A stretch of DNA of 64,000 nucleotides from Iamia majanohamensis (GCF_028532485.1 NZ_CP116942.1:1488001-1552000); one strand, 5' to 3'. Positions 43,119-52,619 are shown, counted from the first letter of the stretch. Notes: a model not told the origin generated them from the sequence alone. A program made the numbers and translations.

Positions 43119-44096
43119 ATGGCCGCCGCACCCGACCGCCGACCGCGCCGCCGGCGCCTGGTGGCCCTGCTCGCGGTCCTGGCCCTGGTCGCCGGGGCCT
43201 GCTCGGGCGGCGACGACCCCGGTGACGCGGTGGACGAGTCGACCGATGCCGCCCTCACCGAGCGCACCCCGGTCACCGCCGCCGACCTCGGCCCGTTCCA
43301 GGTGAGCACCGACGGCCTGGCGGGCCCGGGCACGCCGCTCGGTGGCGGCCTGGAGGTGCCCGAGGGGGCGCTGCTCGAGGGCGTCCCCTTCCCCGACCTG
43401 GTCGGCGACGGCTTCCGGGCCCTCCTCCTCGTCCCCGGCGACCCCGTCGCCGTGTTCGCTGCGGTGGCCGAGCAGGCCGGGGCGGCGGGGATGGTGGCCG
43501 AGGGCGGCTGCCTCAACGTGTTCGACCAGCTGGGCTGCTCGGCGCAGTTCCGCGACCCCGCCGACGGGGAGAGCCTGACCGTGCGGGTGTCGCGCCGCAT
43601 CGGCTTCAGCGGCGTCGTGTCCGGCATGGCCCTCCGGTACCTGCCCCCCGGCAGCGGGGAGACCGGCGGCTCGGTGCCCGACTCCGCCCCCCGCCCCACC
43701 GACCCGGTGACGCCGTTCCCCCTGCCCGAGGGGCCGGTGGCCCCGCCCGACGACGCCGACGTGGTCCTGGCCCTGCGGGACCCGGCCGCCCCGGCCCGCT
43801 CGGTGGAGGTGGGCAGCACGCTCGTCGGGGTGCCCGGGCCCTGCCCCTGCCTGGGGACGGGCTGGTCCTTCGTCGTCGAGGTCGACGGCGTGGCCCGCGA
43901 CGTGGTGGCCGCCTACGCCCGGCAGCTGGCCGACCTGGGCGAGGTGCCCGACGTCGAGGACCAGCTGCGCGACGACCTCACCCTGCTCGGCGTCCGGGTG
44001 GGGGAGGACGGCGACGTGGCCGAGGTGCGGGCCGTGGTCCCCGACTCCGGCACCGCCTACGCCATCGTCACCTTCGAGGCCGCCGAGGAGGGCTGA
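43119..44096 (+). CDS. Hypothetical lipoprotein
   Basis: A 325-residue exported protein with an Arg-rich N-terminus, a hydrophobic core and the lipobox AGAC. The mature protein has two similar halves of mixed alpha/beta character (around FPDLVGDGFRALLLVPGDPV and RDVVAAYARQLADLGEVPD), joined by a Pro-rich linker. Cys residues occur in pairs (GGCLNVFDQLGC; GPCPCLG). The repeat of 'volume-like' halves suggests two ligand-binding lobes, but I recognise no family. The ATG was chosen for its -10 box and correct signal-peptide length. It is convergent with aceE (10 nt between stops). Confidence 0.7.
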   Translation: MAAAPDRRPRRRRLVALLAVLALVAGACSGGDDPGDAVDESTDAALTERTPVTAADLGPFQVSTDGLAGPGTPLGGGLEVPEGALLEGVPFPDLVGDGFRALLLVPGDPVAVFAAVAEQAGAAGMVAEGGCLNVFDQLGCSAQFRDPADGESLTVRVSRRIGFSGVVSGMALRYLPPGSGETGGSVPDSAPRPTDPVTPFPLPEGPVAPPDDADVVLALRDPAAPARSVEVGSTLVGVPGPCPCLGTGWSFVVEVDGVARDVVAAYARQLADLGEVPDVEDQLRDDLTLLGVRVGEDGDVAEVRAVVPDSGTAYAIVTFEAAEEG

Positions 44097-44106
44097 GCCC
44101 CGGGGC

Positions 44107-46815
44107 TCAGCGGGTCCAGGGCGGCGCCACGTCGGGGTCGAGGCCGTGGCGGGCCACCGCCTTGTCGACCTCGCCGGCGTCGACCGCCCCGCTGCGGGCC
44201 AGGCTGGACAGCACCGCGACGGTGACGTGGCCGGCGTCGGTCTCGAAGAAGCCGCGCAGGGCCTCACGGGTGTCGGAGCGGCCGTAGCCGTCGGTGCCGA
44301 GCGAGGTGTAGGGGCGGGGCACCCACCGGGCCACCTGGTCGGGCACGGCGGCCATGAAGTCGGTGACCGCGACCACCGGGGCCTCGCCCTGGCCCAGCAG
44401 CTCGGCGACCCGGGGGGTGCGGGCCGGCTCGTCGGGGTGGAGCCGGTTCCACCGCTCCACCGCCAGGGCCTGCTCCCGCAGCTGCTTGTAGCCCGGTGCG
44501 CTCCACAGGTCGACCCCGATGCCGTGGTGCTCGGCCAGCTCGGCCTGGGCCTCGCGGGCCGCCACGTGGGCGGTGCCCGAGAACAGCACCGACGCGCGCG
44601 TCTCGAGGCCCTCGGGCGGCCCGGCCCAGCGGTAGAGGCCCTCGACGATCCCCTCGGCCGCCCCCTCCGGCATCTCCGGCATGGGGTGGTTCTCGTTGTA
44701 GAGGGTCAGGTAGTAGAAGACGTCCTCGGGCTCGGGGCCGTACATGTGGTGGATGCCGTGGCGGACGAGCGCGGCCACCTCGTAGGCGAAGGCGGGGTCG
44801 TAGGCCCGGCAGGCGGGGACGGTGGAGGACAGCACCAGGCTGTGGCCGTCCTGGTGCTGCAGCCCCTCGCCCAGCAGGGTGGTGCGGCCCGCCGTGGCCC
44901 CCATCAGGAAGCCGCGGGCCCGGGCGTCGGAGGCCTGCCAGATGAGGTCGCCGACCCGCTGGAAGCCGAACATCGAGTAGAAGATGTAGAAGGGCACCAT
45001 GGGCACGCCGCGGGTGGCGTAGGACGTGGCCGCCGCGGTCCACGAGGCCAGCGAGCCGGCCTCGGTGATGCCCTCCTCCAGCAGCTGGCCGTCCTTGGTC
45101 TCGGTGTAGGACAGCAGCAGCGAGTGGTCGACGGGCTGGTACTTCTGGCCCTGCGACGCGTAGATGCCGAACTCCTTGAACAGCGAGTCCATGCCGAAGG
45201 TGCGGGCCTCGTCGGGGATGATGGGCACGATCCGGTGCCCGAAGCCCTCGGTGCGGGCCAGGGCCCGCAGCAGCCGGGTGAACGCGGTGGTGGTGCTGGC
45301 CGCCTGGGACCCGGACCCGCCCAGCAGCTCGGCGAAGGCGTCGTCGGACGGCAGCTCGAGGGGCCGTCGGGTGGTCTCCTGGCGCAGGGGCAGCGGTCCG
45401 CCCAGGGCCTCGCGCCGCTGCATGAGGTAGGTGTGGGCCGGGTGCCCTTCGGGTGGCCGGAAGTACGGCGGCTCGGCGTCGTCGGCCAAGGCCTCCTCGG
45501 GGATCTCGTCGTGGAGGTGGAGTCGCTCCCGCAGGGTGCGGAGCTGGGTCATGGTCATCTTCTTGATCTGGTGGGTGGCGTTGCGGGCCTCCACCCCCTC
45601 GCCGAGGGTCCACCCCTTCACCGTCTTGGCCAGGATGACGGTGGGCGCGCCCCGCTGCTCGGCCGCGGCCCGGTAGGCGGCGTAGAGCTTGCGGTAGTCG
45701 TGGCCGCCACGGGGGAGGCTCTTCAGCTCGTCGTCGGAGAGGTCCTCGACCATGGCCCGCAGGCGGGGGTCGGGACCGAAGAAGTGGTCGCGGATGTGAG
45801 CGCCGTCGGCCGTGGCGTAGCGCTGGAAGTCGCCGTCGACGGTCGAGTTCATCTTGTCGAGCAGCACGCCGTCGACGTCGCGGGCCAGCAGCTCGTCCCA
45901 GCGCGACCCCCAGATCACCTTGATCACGTTCCAGCCCGCGCCGCGGAACACGGCCTCGAGCTCCTGGATGATCTTGCCGTTGCCCCGCACCGGCCCGTCG
46001 AGGCGCTGCAGGTTGCAGTTCACGACCCAGATGAGGTTGTCGAGGCCCTCCCGGGCGGCCAGGGCGATGGAGCCGAGCGACTCGGGCTCGTCGGTCTCGC
46101 CGTCGCCGAGGAAGCACCAGACCTTGGTGGCCTCGGTGGCGTCGATCTGGCGGGCGTGCAGGTAGCGGTTGAAGCGGGCCTGGTAGATCGACGAGATGGG
46201 GGCCAGGCCCATCGACACCGTGGGGTACTCCCAGAAGTCGGGCATGAGCCGGGGGTGGGGGTAGCTCGACAGCCCCCGGCCCCCGATCTCCCGGCGGAAG
46301 CCGTCGAGGTCCTCCTCGTCCAGGCGACCCTCCAGGAACGCCCGGGCGTAGATGCCGGGGGCGGCGTGGCCCTGGATGTGCACCGCGTCGCCGGCCTGGC
46401 CCGCCCCCTTGCCCCGCCAGAAGTGGTTGAAGCCGACCTCGTAGAGCGCGGCCGAGCTGGCGAAGGTGGCCAGGTGGCCGCCGATGCCCTCGGCCGCCTT
46501 GTTGGCCTTGATCACCATCACCGCCGCGTTCCAGCGGATGTAGGCCCGGATGCGGCGCTCGATGTGCTCGTCGCCGGGGAACCAGTACTCGGCCTCCTGG
46601 AGCCCGGGCGGGATGGTGTTGATGTAGGGCGTCCGCACCGGGGCGGGGATCCCGAACTGGAGCTCGTGGCTGCGCTCCAGCAGCTTCTGCATCAGGTACT
46701 CCGCCCGGGTGCGGCCCTGGACGCTGGCCACCGCGTCGAGCGAGTCGATCCACTCCCGGGTCTCCTCGGGGTCCGTGTCGGGGAGCTGGTCGACGAAGTC
46801 GTCGTGGATGCTCAT
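44107..46815 (-). CDS. aceE: Pyruvate dehydrogenase E1 component, homodimeric type
   Basis: The thiamine-diphosphate decarboxylase of the pyruvate dehydrogenase complex, making acetyl groups for lipoyl-E2. At 902 residues it is normal for AceE (about 890). The ThDP-binding motif GDGETDEPES (from 237) ends at NCNLQRLDG (266-274). His residues and motifs of the AceE family are intact (IKANKAAEGIGGHLATFASS; EEGITEAGSLASWTAAATSY; GEGLQHQDGHS). A GGGAGG lies 12 nt before the ATG. The E2 and E3 genes it needs may be those at 60748-63631. It is divergent from rnhA across 200 nt. Confidence 0.95.
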   Translation of the reverse strand: MSIHDDFVDQLPDTDPEETREWIDSLDAVASVQGRTRAEYLMQKLLERSHELQFGIPAPVRTPYINTIPPGLQEAEYWFPGDEHIERRIRAYIRWNAAVMVIKANKAAEGIGGHLATFASSAALYEVGFNHFWRGKGAGQAGDAVHIQGHAAPGIYARAFLEGRLDEEDLDGFRREIGGRGLSSYPHPRLMPDFWEYPTVSMGLAPISSIYQARFNRYLHARQIDATEATKVWCFLGDGETDEPESLGSIALAAREGLDNLIWVVNCNLQRLDGPVRGNGKIIQELEAVFRGAGWNVIKVIWGSRWDELLARDVDGVLLDKMNSTVDGDFQRYATADGAHIRDHFFGPDPRLRAMVEDLSDDELKSLPRGGHDYRKLYAAYRAAAEQRGAPTVILAKTVKGWTLGEGVEARNATHQIKKMTMTQLRTLRERLHLHDEIPEEALADDAEPPYFRPPEGHPAHTYLMQRREALGGPLPLRQETTRRPLELPSDDAFAELLGGSGSQAASTTTAFTRLLRALARTEGFGHRIVPIIPDEARTFGMDSLFKEFGIYASQGQKYQPVDHSLLLSYTETKDGQLLEEGITEAGSLASWTAAATSYATRGVPMVPFYIFYSMFGFQRVGDLIWQASDARARGFLMGATAGRTTLLGEGLQHQDGHSLVLSSTVPACRAYDPAFAYEVAALVRHGIHHMYGPEPEDVFYYLTLYNENHPMPEMPEGAAEGIVEGLYRWAGPPEGLETRASVLFSGTAHVAAREAQAELAEHHGIGVDLWSAPGYKQLREQALAVERWNRLHPDEPARTPRVAELLGQGEAPVVAVTDFMAAVPDQVARWVPRPYTSLGTDGYGRSDTREALRGFFETDAGHVTVAVLSSLARSGAVDAGEVDKAVARHGLDPDVAPPWTR

Positions 46816-47014
46816 GCTCTGGGGGGCCTCCCGGGCTCGAGGTCCCCCCACTCTCGCAGCGGCGGGTCCCCGCCGCACCCACCCTGTGTGAACTCCGCGT
46901 GGCACCTCCCGCCCGGCCCGTCTGCGATGCTCGGCCCGTGCCGACGGTGGTCCACACACGTCCTCCGACCCCGCCCGCCGCCCTGGCGGCGGTCGGCGGC
47001 GCGCGGGGGACGTG

Positions 47015-48085
47015 ATGGCCCCGCCGACCATCGTCTACACGGACGGCGCCTGCTCGGGGAACCCGGGGCCGGGGGGGTGGGCCTGGGCCGTGCCCGGCGG
47101 CGCCTGGGCGCGGGGCCACGACCCCGACACCACCAACCAGCGCATGGAGCTCCGGGCCGTGCTGGAGGCCACGCGCACGCTCGAGGGCGAGCTCGACGTG
47201 GTGACCGACTCGACGTACGTGGCCAACTGCTTCCGGGACGGCTGGTGGAAGGGGTGGGAGCGGCGCGGCTGGCGCAACTCCCAGAAGCAGCCCGTGGCCA
47301 ACCGGGACCTGTGGGAGCCGCTGATCGAGGCCCACAAGGCGGGCCGCTTCGGCGTCCCCCGGTGGGTGAAGGGCCACTCCGGCGACGTCATGAACGACCT
47401 CGTCGACCGCCTGGCGGTGGCCTCCGCCACCCGGGGCGACGACGGCGCCGGCTCCACCCCGCCCGAGGACCACGAGCTGGGCCCGGCCGACGCCCCGGGG
47501 GCGGGGTCCGGTCGGGCGGGGCTCACCGCGGCGGCCGCCCGCCTAGCGGACATGGAGCCGGCCGAGCGGCGCGCCGAGCGCCGCCGGCGCGACGGGCGCA
47601 TCCCGGCGGGCACGCTGTGCGTCACCGGTGGGCAGCGCTCGGTGCCCGAGGACCCCGGCGAGGCCGGTGACCTGCGGCGGCGCCTGGCCGAGATGATGGC
47701 CGGCCTCGCCCAGATCCACGACGACCTGGTGGTGCTGACCGGGCTCCGTCCCGGGGCCGAGGCCCTGGCCGGTCGGGCCGCGCTCGACGCCGGGGTGGAC
47801 TGGGTCGCGGTGCTCCCCTGGCCCGACCCGCAGGACCACATGCGGTTCGCCGACCGCGACGAGTTCCTCGCCCTCCGGGGCCAGGCGCCGGCGGAGCTGG
47901 TCCTCGAGCGCAAGGTGCCCGCCACCCGGGCCGACCGGGCCAAGGCCCTCACCCGGCGCGACGCCTGGCTGGCGGCGGCCGCCGACCTCGCCCTCGTCGC
48001 CTGGGACGGCGACGACGCCGACGGCGGGGCCTTCGCCCGGCGCCTGGAGAAGGCCGTGGGCGACGACCTGGTCGTGCTCTGGTAG
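47015..48085 (+). CDS. rnhA: Ribonuclease HI fused to a SLOG-like domain
   Basis: A 356-residue protein. Residues 1-140 are RNase HI: YTDGACSGNPG with Asp10, MELRAV with Glu45, TDSTYV with Asp65, VKGHSG with His121 and LVDRLA with Asp131, so the catalytic set is complete. After a charged, Ala-rich linker (141-198) a second domain (about 199-356) begins GTLCVTGGQRSV and continues with LVVLTGLRPGAEALAGRAALD, WVAVLPW, LVLERKVPATRADRAK and RDAWLAAAADLALVAWDG. This order resembles the YpsA/DprA-like SLOG (Rossmann-type) nucleotide-binding fold. Hydrolysis of RNA in RNA-DNA hybrids is firm; the second domain's ligand is unknown. GTG 47012 is an alternative start. Confidence 0.82.
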   Translation: MAPPTIVYTDGACSGNPGPGGWAWAVPGGAWARGHDPDTTNQRMELRAVLEATRTLEGELDVVTDSTYVANCFRDGWWKGWERRGWRNSQKQPVANRDLWEPLIEAHKAGRFGVPRWVKGHSGDVMNDLVDRLAVASATRGDDGAGSTPPEDHELGPADAPGAGSGRAGLTAAAARLADMEPAERRAERRRRDGRIPAGTLCVTGGQRSVPEDPGEAGDLRRRLAEMMAGLAQIHDDLVVLTGLRPGAEALAGRAALDAGVDWVAVLPWPDPQDHMRFADRDEFLALRGQAPAELVLERKVPATRADRAKALTRRDAWLAAAADLALVAWDGDDADGGAFARRLEKAVGDDLVVLW

Positions 48086-48124
48086 GGCGCCGCGCCGCCG
48101 CCACCCCGATGGGGGAGGGGAGGG

Positions 48125-48352
48125 CTAGCGGCGCCCGGCGGGGGTGCGGTCGGTGGCGCGGTCGCGGTCCGCGCTGCGGGAGCGGACCACCTGCACCGGG
48201 TTGCTGGTGAGCACCACGAGGGCGGCCACGCAGACCATGGTGATGACCACGGCGGCGGTGATGAGGGTGGAGAGGGGGGACACGGCGAGGACCACCCCCA
48301 GCCCCACGAAGGCCACGGCGGCGTTGGTGCGCTCGTGGGGATGGGCGGACAT
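48125..48352 (-). CDS. Small two-helix membrane protein, hypothetical
   Basis: A 75-residue protein with two hydrophobic stretches (about 12-30 and 32-48) and a positively charged C-terminus with many Arg/Asp. The ATG has AGAGAGG 8 nt upstream. I do not recognise a family. It is convergent with rnhA (39 nt between stops) and divergent from hyuA. Confidence 0.65.
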   Translation of the reverse strand: MSAHPHERTNAAVAFVGLGVVLAVSPLSTLITAAVVITMVCVAALVVLTSNPVQVVRSRSADRDRATDRTPAGRR

Positions 48353-48543
48353 GGCAGGCCTCTCTGCGGCGGGGACGGGTCCATCATCGGGGCCCGAGGG
48401 CCGGTCGTCACGGGGGAAGCCCCCCCCGAGGCGCGGTGGGGGCGGTGGGGGTGGACCCTCCCCCCACCCGCTGATCGGTCGCCGTCGCCGCGATGTGAGG
48501 GGCGGCCGGGACCCTGTGACCAGGGAAGTGGCATGCTCGGCCG

Positions 48544-50361
48544 GTGCCCGTGCCCGATGCCCGCCACCGCGTCGGGGTCGACACCGGGGGCACCTTCACC
48601 GACGTCGTCGGGTCCGACGGCAGCGTCGTGAAGGTGCCCTCGACCCCCGACGACCCGGGACGGGCGGTCCGGCGGGGGATCGACGCGCTCGACGGCCGGG
48701 GCCGTCCCGGCACCCTGGCCCACGGCACCACGGTCGCGACCAACGCCCTGCTCGAGCGGCGGGGGGCGCGGGTGGCCCTGGTGACCACCGAGGGCTTCGC
48801 CGACGTGGTCGAGATCGCCCGCCAGGACCGCCCCTCGCTCTACGACCCCTTCGCCGACCGCCCGGCACCGCTGGTCGACCGGGCCGACCGCCACGAGGTG
48901 GCGGGCCGCCTCGACGCCACCGGGCGCGAGCTGCGCCCCGTGGATGCCGAGGAGGTCGGCGCCCTCGACCTGGGCGGGGCCGAGGCCGCCGCCGTGGCCC
49001 TCCTCCACGCCGACCTCGACCCGGTCCACGAGCGGCGGGTGGCCGAGGCCCTGGCCGCCCGAGGGGTCGACGTCACCGCGTCCCACGAGGTCTCGCCCGA
49101 GATGCGGGAGTACGAGCGCACGGCCACCACGGTGGTCAACGCCTACCTCCGCCCCCCGTGCCGGACGTACCTCCGGGGCCTGGCCGACGCGGCCGACGAG
49201 GTGCTGGTGATGGGCTCCGCCGGGGGCCTGGTGCCCCTCGACCAGGCGGCCGAGCTGCCCGCCACCCTCCTGCTGTCGGGCCCCGCCGGGGGCGTGGCCG
49301 CCGCCGCCCGGGTGGCCGCCGCGTGCGGCTTCGCCGACGCCGTCACCTTCGACATGGGCGGCACCAGCACCGACGTCTGCCTCGTCCGCGACGGGGCGCC
49401 GGAGCCGGCCGCGGAGCGGACCGTCGCCGGCCTGCCCGTCCGGCTCCCGTCGCTCGACGTGCACACCATCGGCGCCGGCGGGGGCTCGATCGCCTCGGTC
49501 GACCCGGGGGGCGCCCTCGTGGTCGGGCCCCGCAGCGCCGGTGCCGTGCCCGGGCCGGCCTGCTACGGGCTGGGCGGCACCGAGCCCACCGTGACCGACG
49601 CCGACCTGGTGGCCGGGCGCCTGGCGCCCGACACCGTCCTGCCCGGCCTCGGGCCCGTCGACGTCGCCGCCGCCGAGGCCGCGCTGGCGGCCGCCGGGGT
49701 CACCGCCGAGGGCGTGGTCGAGGTGGTGGAGGCGGCCATGGAGCAGGCCGTGCGGGCGGTCACCGTGGCCCGGGGCATCGACCCCCGCGACCTGGCCCTG
49801 GTGGCCTTCGGCGGCGCCGGGCCCCTGCACGCCTGCGGCCTGGCCGACGCCCTCGGCATGGGCACGGTGCTGGTGCCGCCCCGCGCCGGGGTGCTCTCGG
49901 CGGTGGGCATCCTCGGCGCCGCCCGCCAGCACGACCTCGTCCGCACCTGGCCCGGGCGCACCGACCACGACGGCCTCGACGCCGCCCTCGACGCGCTGGC
50001 CGCCGAGGCGGCCGGCGCCCTCGGGGACGGGCCCGACGTCGAGGTGACCTGCGAGCTCGACTGCCGGTACGAGGGCCAGTCCCACGAGCTGCGGGTGCCG
50101 GGCGTCGATGCCTTCGCCGCCGAGCACCAGCGCCGCAACGGCTACGCCCGCCCCGACACGCCGGTGGAGGTGGTCGCCCTGCGCGCCTCGGCCCGACGGG
50201 CGACGCCGCTGGCCCTGGAGGACCTGCCGGCCCCGGCGCGGGGCGCGGCCGTGGGCCCCGCCGTGGTGGCCGAGGACGACTGCACCGTGTTCGTGGCCCC
50301 CGGGTGGCGGGCCGACCCGGGGCCGCTCGGCACCCTGGTGCTGACCCGGGAGCCGGGGTGA
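48544..50361 (+). CDS. hyuA: Hydantoinase/oxoprolinase subunit A (HyuA)
   Basis: A 605-residue ATP-grasp-like/actin-fold protein of the hydantoinase A/oxoprolinase family. It begins VGVDTGGTFTDVVG, the N-terminal signature, and continues with LAHGTTVATNALLER, TFDMGGTSTDVCLV and GAGGGSIASVD. Such proteins act with HyuB to hydrolyse hydantoins or 5-oxoproline (or carboxylate ketones) in an ATP-dependent way; the substrate cannot be told. GTG starts at 48544 or 48550 are equally possible. It overlaps hyuB by 4 nt (GTGA), so both are made together. Confidence 0.9.
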   Translation: MPVPDARHRVGVDTGGTFTDVVGSDGSVVKVPSTPDDPGRAVRRGIDALDGRGRPGTLAHGTTVATNALLERRGARVALVTTEGFADVVEIARQDRPSLYDPFADRPAPLVDRADRHEVAGRLDATGRELRPVDAEEVGALDLGGAEAAAVALLHADLDPVHERRVAEALAARGVDVTASHEVSPEMREYERTATTVVNAYLRPPCRTYLRGLADAADEVLVMGSAGGLVPLDQAAELPATLLLSGPAGGVAAAARVAAACGFADAVTFDMGGTSTDVCLVRDGAPEPAAERTVAGLPVRLPSLDVHTIGAGGGSIASVDPGGALVVGPRSAGAVPGPACYGLGGTEPTVTDADLVAGRLAPDTVLPGLGPVDVAAAEAALAAAGVTAEGVVEVVEAAMEQAVRAVTVARGIDPRDLALVAFGGAGPLHACGLADALGMGTVLVPPRAGVLSAVGILGAARQHDLVRTWPGRTDHDGLDAALDALAAEAAGALGDGPDVEVTCELDCRYEGQSHELRVPGVDAFAAEHQRRNGYARPDTPVEVVALRASARRATPLALEDLPAPARGAAVGPAVVAEDDCTVFVAPGWRADPGPLGTLVLTREPG

Positions 50362-51908
50362 GCGAAGAGCCCGCGCCCGACCCGGCCGCCCTCGCCGTGC
50401 TCATCGCCCGCCTCACCGGCGTGGCCGAGGAGATGGGGGCGGTGCTGCGGCGGGGCGCCTTCAGCCCCAACATCAAGGAGCGGGCCGACTGCTCGGCGGC
50501 GCTCTTCACCGCCGACGGGACCCTGCTCGTGCAGGCCGAGCACATCCCGGTGCACCTCGGCTCCATGCCCGCCTCGGTCCGGGCCGCCATCGACGCCCTC
50601 GGCGCCGACCCCGAGCCCGGCGTCCAGGTGATCGTCAACGACCCCTTCGCCGGGGGCACCCACCTGAACGACGTGACCCTCGTGGCCCCCTGCCACGCCG
50701 GCGGCCGCCTGGTCGGCTGGGCCGCCAACCGGGCCCACCACGCGGACCTGGGCGGCGCCGCCCCGGGATCGCTCCCGGCCGACGCCGTCGAGGTCCAGCA
50801 GGAGGGCCTGCGGATCCCGCCGGTGCGGTTCACCGACGAGGTGCGGGAGATCCTGGTCGCCTCGTCGCGCACGCCCGAGGAGCGCCGGGGCGACATCGAC
50901 GCCCAGGTCGGGGCCAACGTGGTCGGCGTGGCCCGCCTGGCCGAGCTGGCCGACGCCCCCCTCGACGAGGTGGTGGCCTACGGCGAGCGCCGCATGCGGG
51001 CCGCCCTGGCCGCCCTCCCCGACGGGGAGTGGGAGGCCACCGACGTCCTCGACTCCTTCGGCTCCGCCCCCGAGCAGCAGGACCCCACCACCATCCGCGT
51101 CCGGGTCCGCATCGACGGCGACCGCGTCACCCTCGACCTCACCGGCAGCGACCCCCAGCGGCGGGGCAACGTCAACGCGGTGGAGGCGGTGACCGTCAGC
51201 GCCGCGGTGTTCGCCCTGCGCTGCGCCCTCGACCCCACCGTCCCGGCCAACGGCGGCGGCCTGCGGGCCGTCGAGGTGGTCGCCCCGCCCGGCTCGGTGG
51301 TGGCCGCCCTGCCGCCGGCGGCGGTGGGCGCCGGCAACGTCGAGGTGAGCCAGCGGGTCGCCGACGTCTGCCTCGCGGCGCTGGCCGGCGCCGTGCCCGA
51401 CCGCCTCGGCGCGGCCTCCCAGGGGACGATGAACAACCTCCTCCTCGGGGGCGAGGGCTGGGTGTACTACGAGACCGTCGCCGGCGGGCAGGGCGGTCGC
51501 CCCGGCCCGGGCGGAGGACGCCCCGGGGCGTCGGGGATCCACACCGGCATGACCAACACCCGCAACACGCCGGTGGAGGCCCTGGAGCGGGCCTTCCCGC
51601 TGCGGGTCCTCCGGTCCCGCCTCCGCCGAGGGAGCGGGGGTGCCGGCTCCGCCCCCGGGGGTGAGGGCATCGAGCGTGACCTCCAGGTCCTGGAGGACGC
51701 CACGCTGTCGCTCATCACCGAGCGCCGCACCACCCCGCCCTGGGGCCTGGCCGGTGGCGGGCCGGGCGCGGTGGGGGAGGGCTGGCTCCTCCCCGGTGGC
51801 GACGAGGAGCGGGCCGAGCGCCTCCCCGACAAGTGCACCCGCCGGCTCCGGGCCGGCGACGTGCTCCGCATGCTCACCCCCGGCGGAGGTGGTTGGGGCA
51901 CCCCCTAG
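50358..51908 (+). CDS. hyuB: Hydantoinase subunit B (HyuB)
   Basis: A 516-residue partner of HyuA. Family features include NIKERADCSAALFTADGTLL, HIPVHLGSMPASVRAAID, NDPFAGGTHLNDVTL and NRAHHADLGGAAPGS, with the conserved His-His-Asp typical of the metal site. The C-terminus (GMTNTRNTPVEALERAFPLRV and ending TPGGGGWGTP) is complete. The GTG overlaps the hyuA stop. No transporter gene accompanies the pair here. Confidence 0.9.
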   Translation: MSEEPAPDPAALAVLIARLTGVAEEMGAVLRRGAFSPNIKERADCSAALFTADGTLLVQAEHIPVHLGSMPASVRAAIDALGADPEPGVQVIVNDPFAGGTHLNDVTLVAPCHAGGRLVGWAANRAHHADLGGAAPGSLPADAVEVQQEGLRIPPVRFTDEVREILVASSRTPEERRGDIDAQVGANVVGVARLAELADAPLDEVVAYGERRMRAALAALPDGEWEATDVLDSFGSAPEQQDPTTIRVRVRIDGDRVTLDLTGSDPQRRGNVNAVEAVTVSAAVFALRCALDPTVPANGGGLRAVEVVAPPGSVVAALPPAAVGAGNVEVSQRVADVCLAALAGAVPDRLGAASQGTMNNLLLGGEGWVYYETVAGGQGGRPGPGGGRPGASGIHTGMTNTRNTPVEALERAFPLRVLRSRLRRGSGGAGSAPGGEGIERDLQVLEDATLSLITERRTTPPWGLAGGGPGAVGEGWLLPGGDEERAERLPDKCTRRLRAGDVLRMLTPGGGGWGTP

Positions 51909-51962
51909 GACGGCTGCTCGGCGGCCATGCGTTGGACGGCCGTTCGGGACCCGCAGGATCCA

Positions 51963-51980
51963 GTGCCAGGTACTAGGCAC
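51963..51980. repeat. Imperfect palindrome upstream of the CbrC-like gene
   Basis: gtgccaggtactaggcac matches its reverse complement at 14 of 18 positions, with arms gtgcc/ggcac. It sits 97 nt before the start of the next gene in a 168-nt gap that is less G+C-rich than its surroundings. It may be an operator or chance. Confidence 0.35.
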
Positions 51981-52076
51981 GCAGCGGAAACGGGCGCGCC
52001 CGACGAAAGCACCCTCGACGAGGTACTGGGAGGCCCCGGGTGACGAGCTCCGAGAAGTCCTCGAGCGGTCAGACTG

Positions 52077-52619
52077 ATGGTGATGGAGCCTTTGCCTGCG
52101 ACCCGGTACCACCCGGACCCCCTGGAGACGGGGTCGGTGGAACCCGACGACGTGACCTGCATCGTGTGTGACCGTGCTCGTGGCTACGTCTACGTCGGGC
52201 CCGTCTACGCCGACGAGGAGTACGTCGACGAGATCTGTCCGTGGTGCATCGCCGACGGATCGGCCGCCACCGCGCTCGGCGCGACCTTCACCGACGTGGA
52301 CCCCGCCCCCGCAGACGTCCCGGGTGGCGTCGTGCGCGAGGTCGCAGAGCGCACTCCAGGGTTCGCCGGCTGGCAGCAGGAGCAGTGGCAGTTCCACTGC
52401 AGGGACGCCGCCGCCTACCTCGGGACCGCAGGGATCGAGGAGCTCGCAGCACGAGACGGGGCGCTCGAGATGCTCCTCCACGAGCACGACCGGTTCGGGT
52501 GGACCGCCGAGCAGTCGCAGACGTTCGTCGAGTCTCTCCGCCGCGCAGGGAACCCCACCGCGCACCTCTTCCGCTGCCTCCACTGCGGGCTCCACCTCGC
52601 CCACTCCGACCGGTCCTGA
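52077..52619 (+). CDS. CbrC/UPF0167 family protein
   Basis: A 180-residue cytosolic protein matching the CbrC (UPF0167) family: YHPDPLETG near the start, CxxC at 28-31 (TCIVCD), VGPVYADEE, ICPWCIADGSAAT (Cys54, Cys57), ERTPGFAGWQQEQWQFHCRD and a last FRCLHCG. The paired Cys suggest zinc binding. In E. coli CbrC is linked with colicin E2 tolerance; the molecular role is unknown. Codon use is a little less biased than in the neighbours (more A/T third positions), so recent acquisition is possible. No partner gene is adjacent. Confidence 0.85.
   Translation: MVMEPLPATRYHPDPLETGSVEPDDVTCIVCDRARGYVYVGPVYADEEYVDEICPWCIADGSAATALGATFTDVDPAPADVPGGVVREVAERTPGFAGWQQEQWQFHCRDAAAYLGTAGIEELAARDGALEMLLHEHDRFGWTAEQSQTFVESLRRAGNPTAHLFRCLHCGLHLAHSDRS

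Noticed and set aside
46816-47014. Regulatory RNA or riboswitch between aceE and rnhA
   Set aside because: Some hairpins exist (for example around 46978-46994), but these are simple G/C palindromes without any known riboswitch core, so no call was made.
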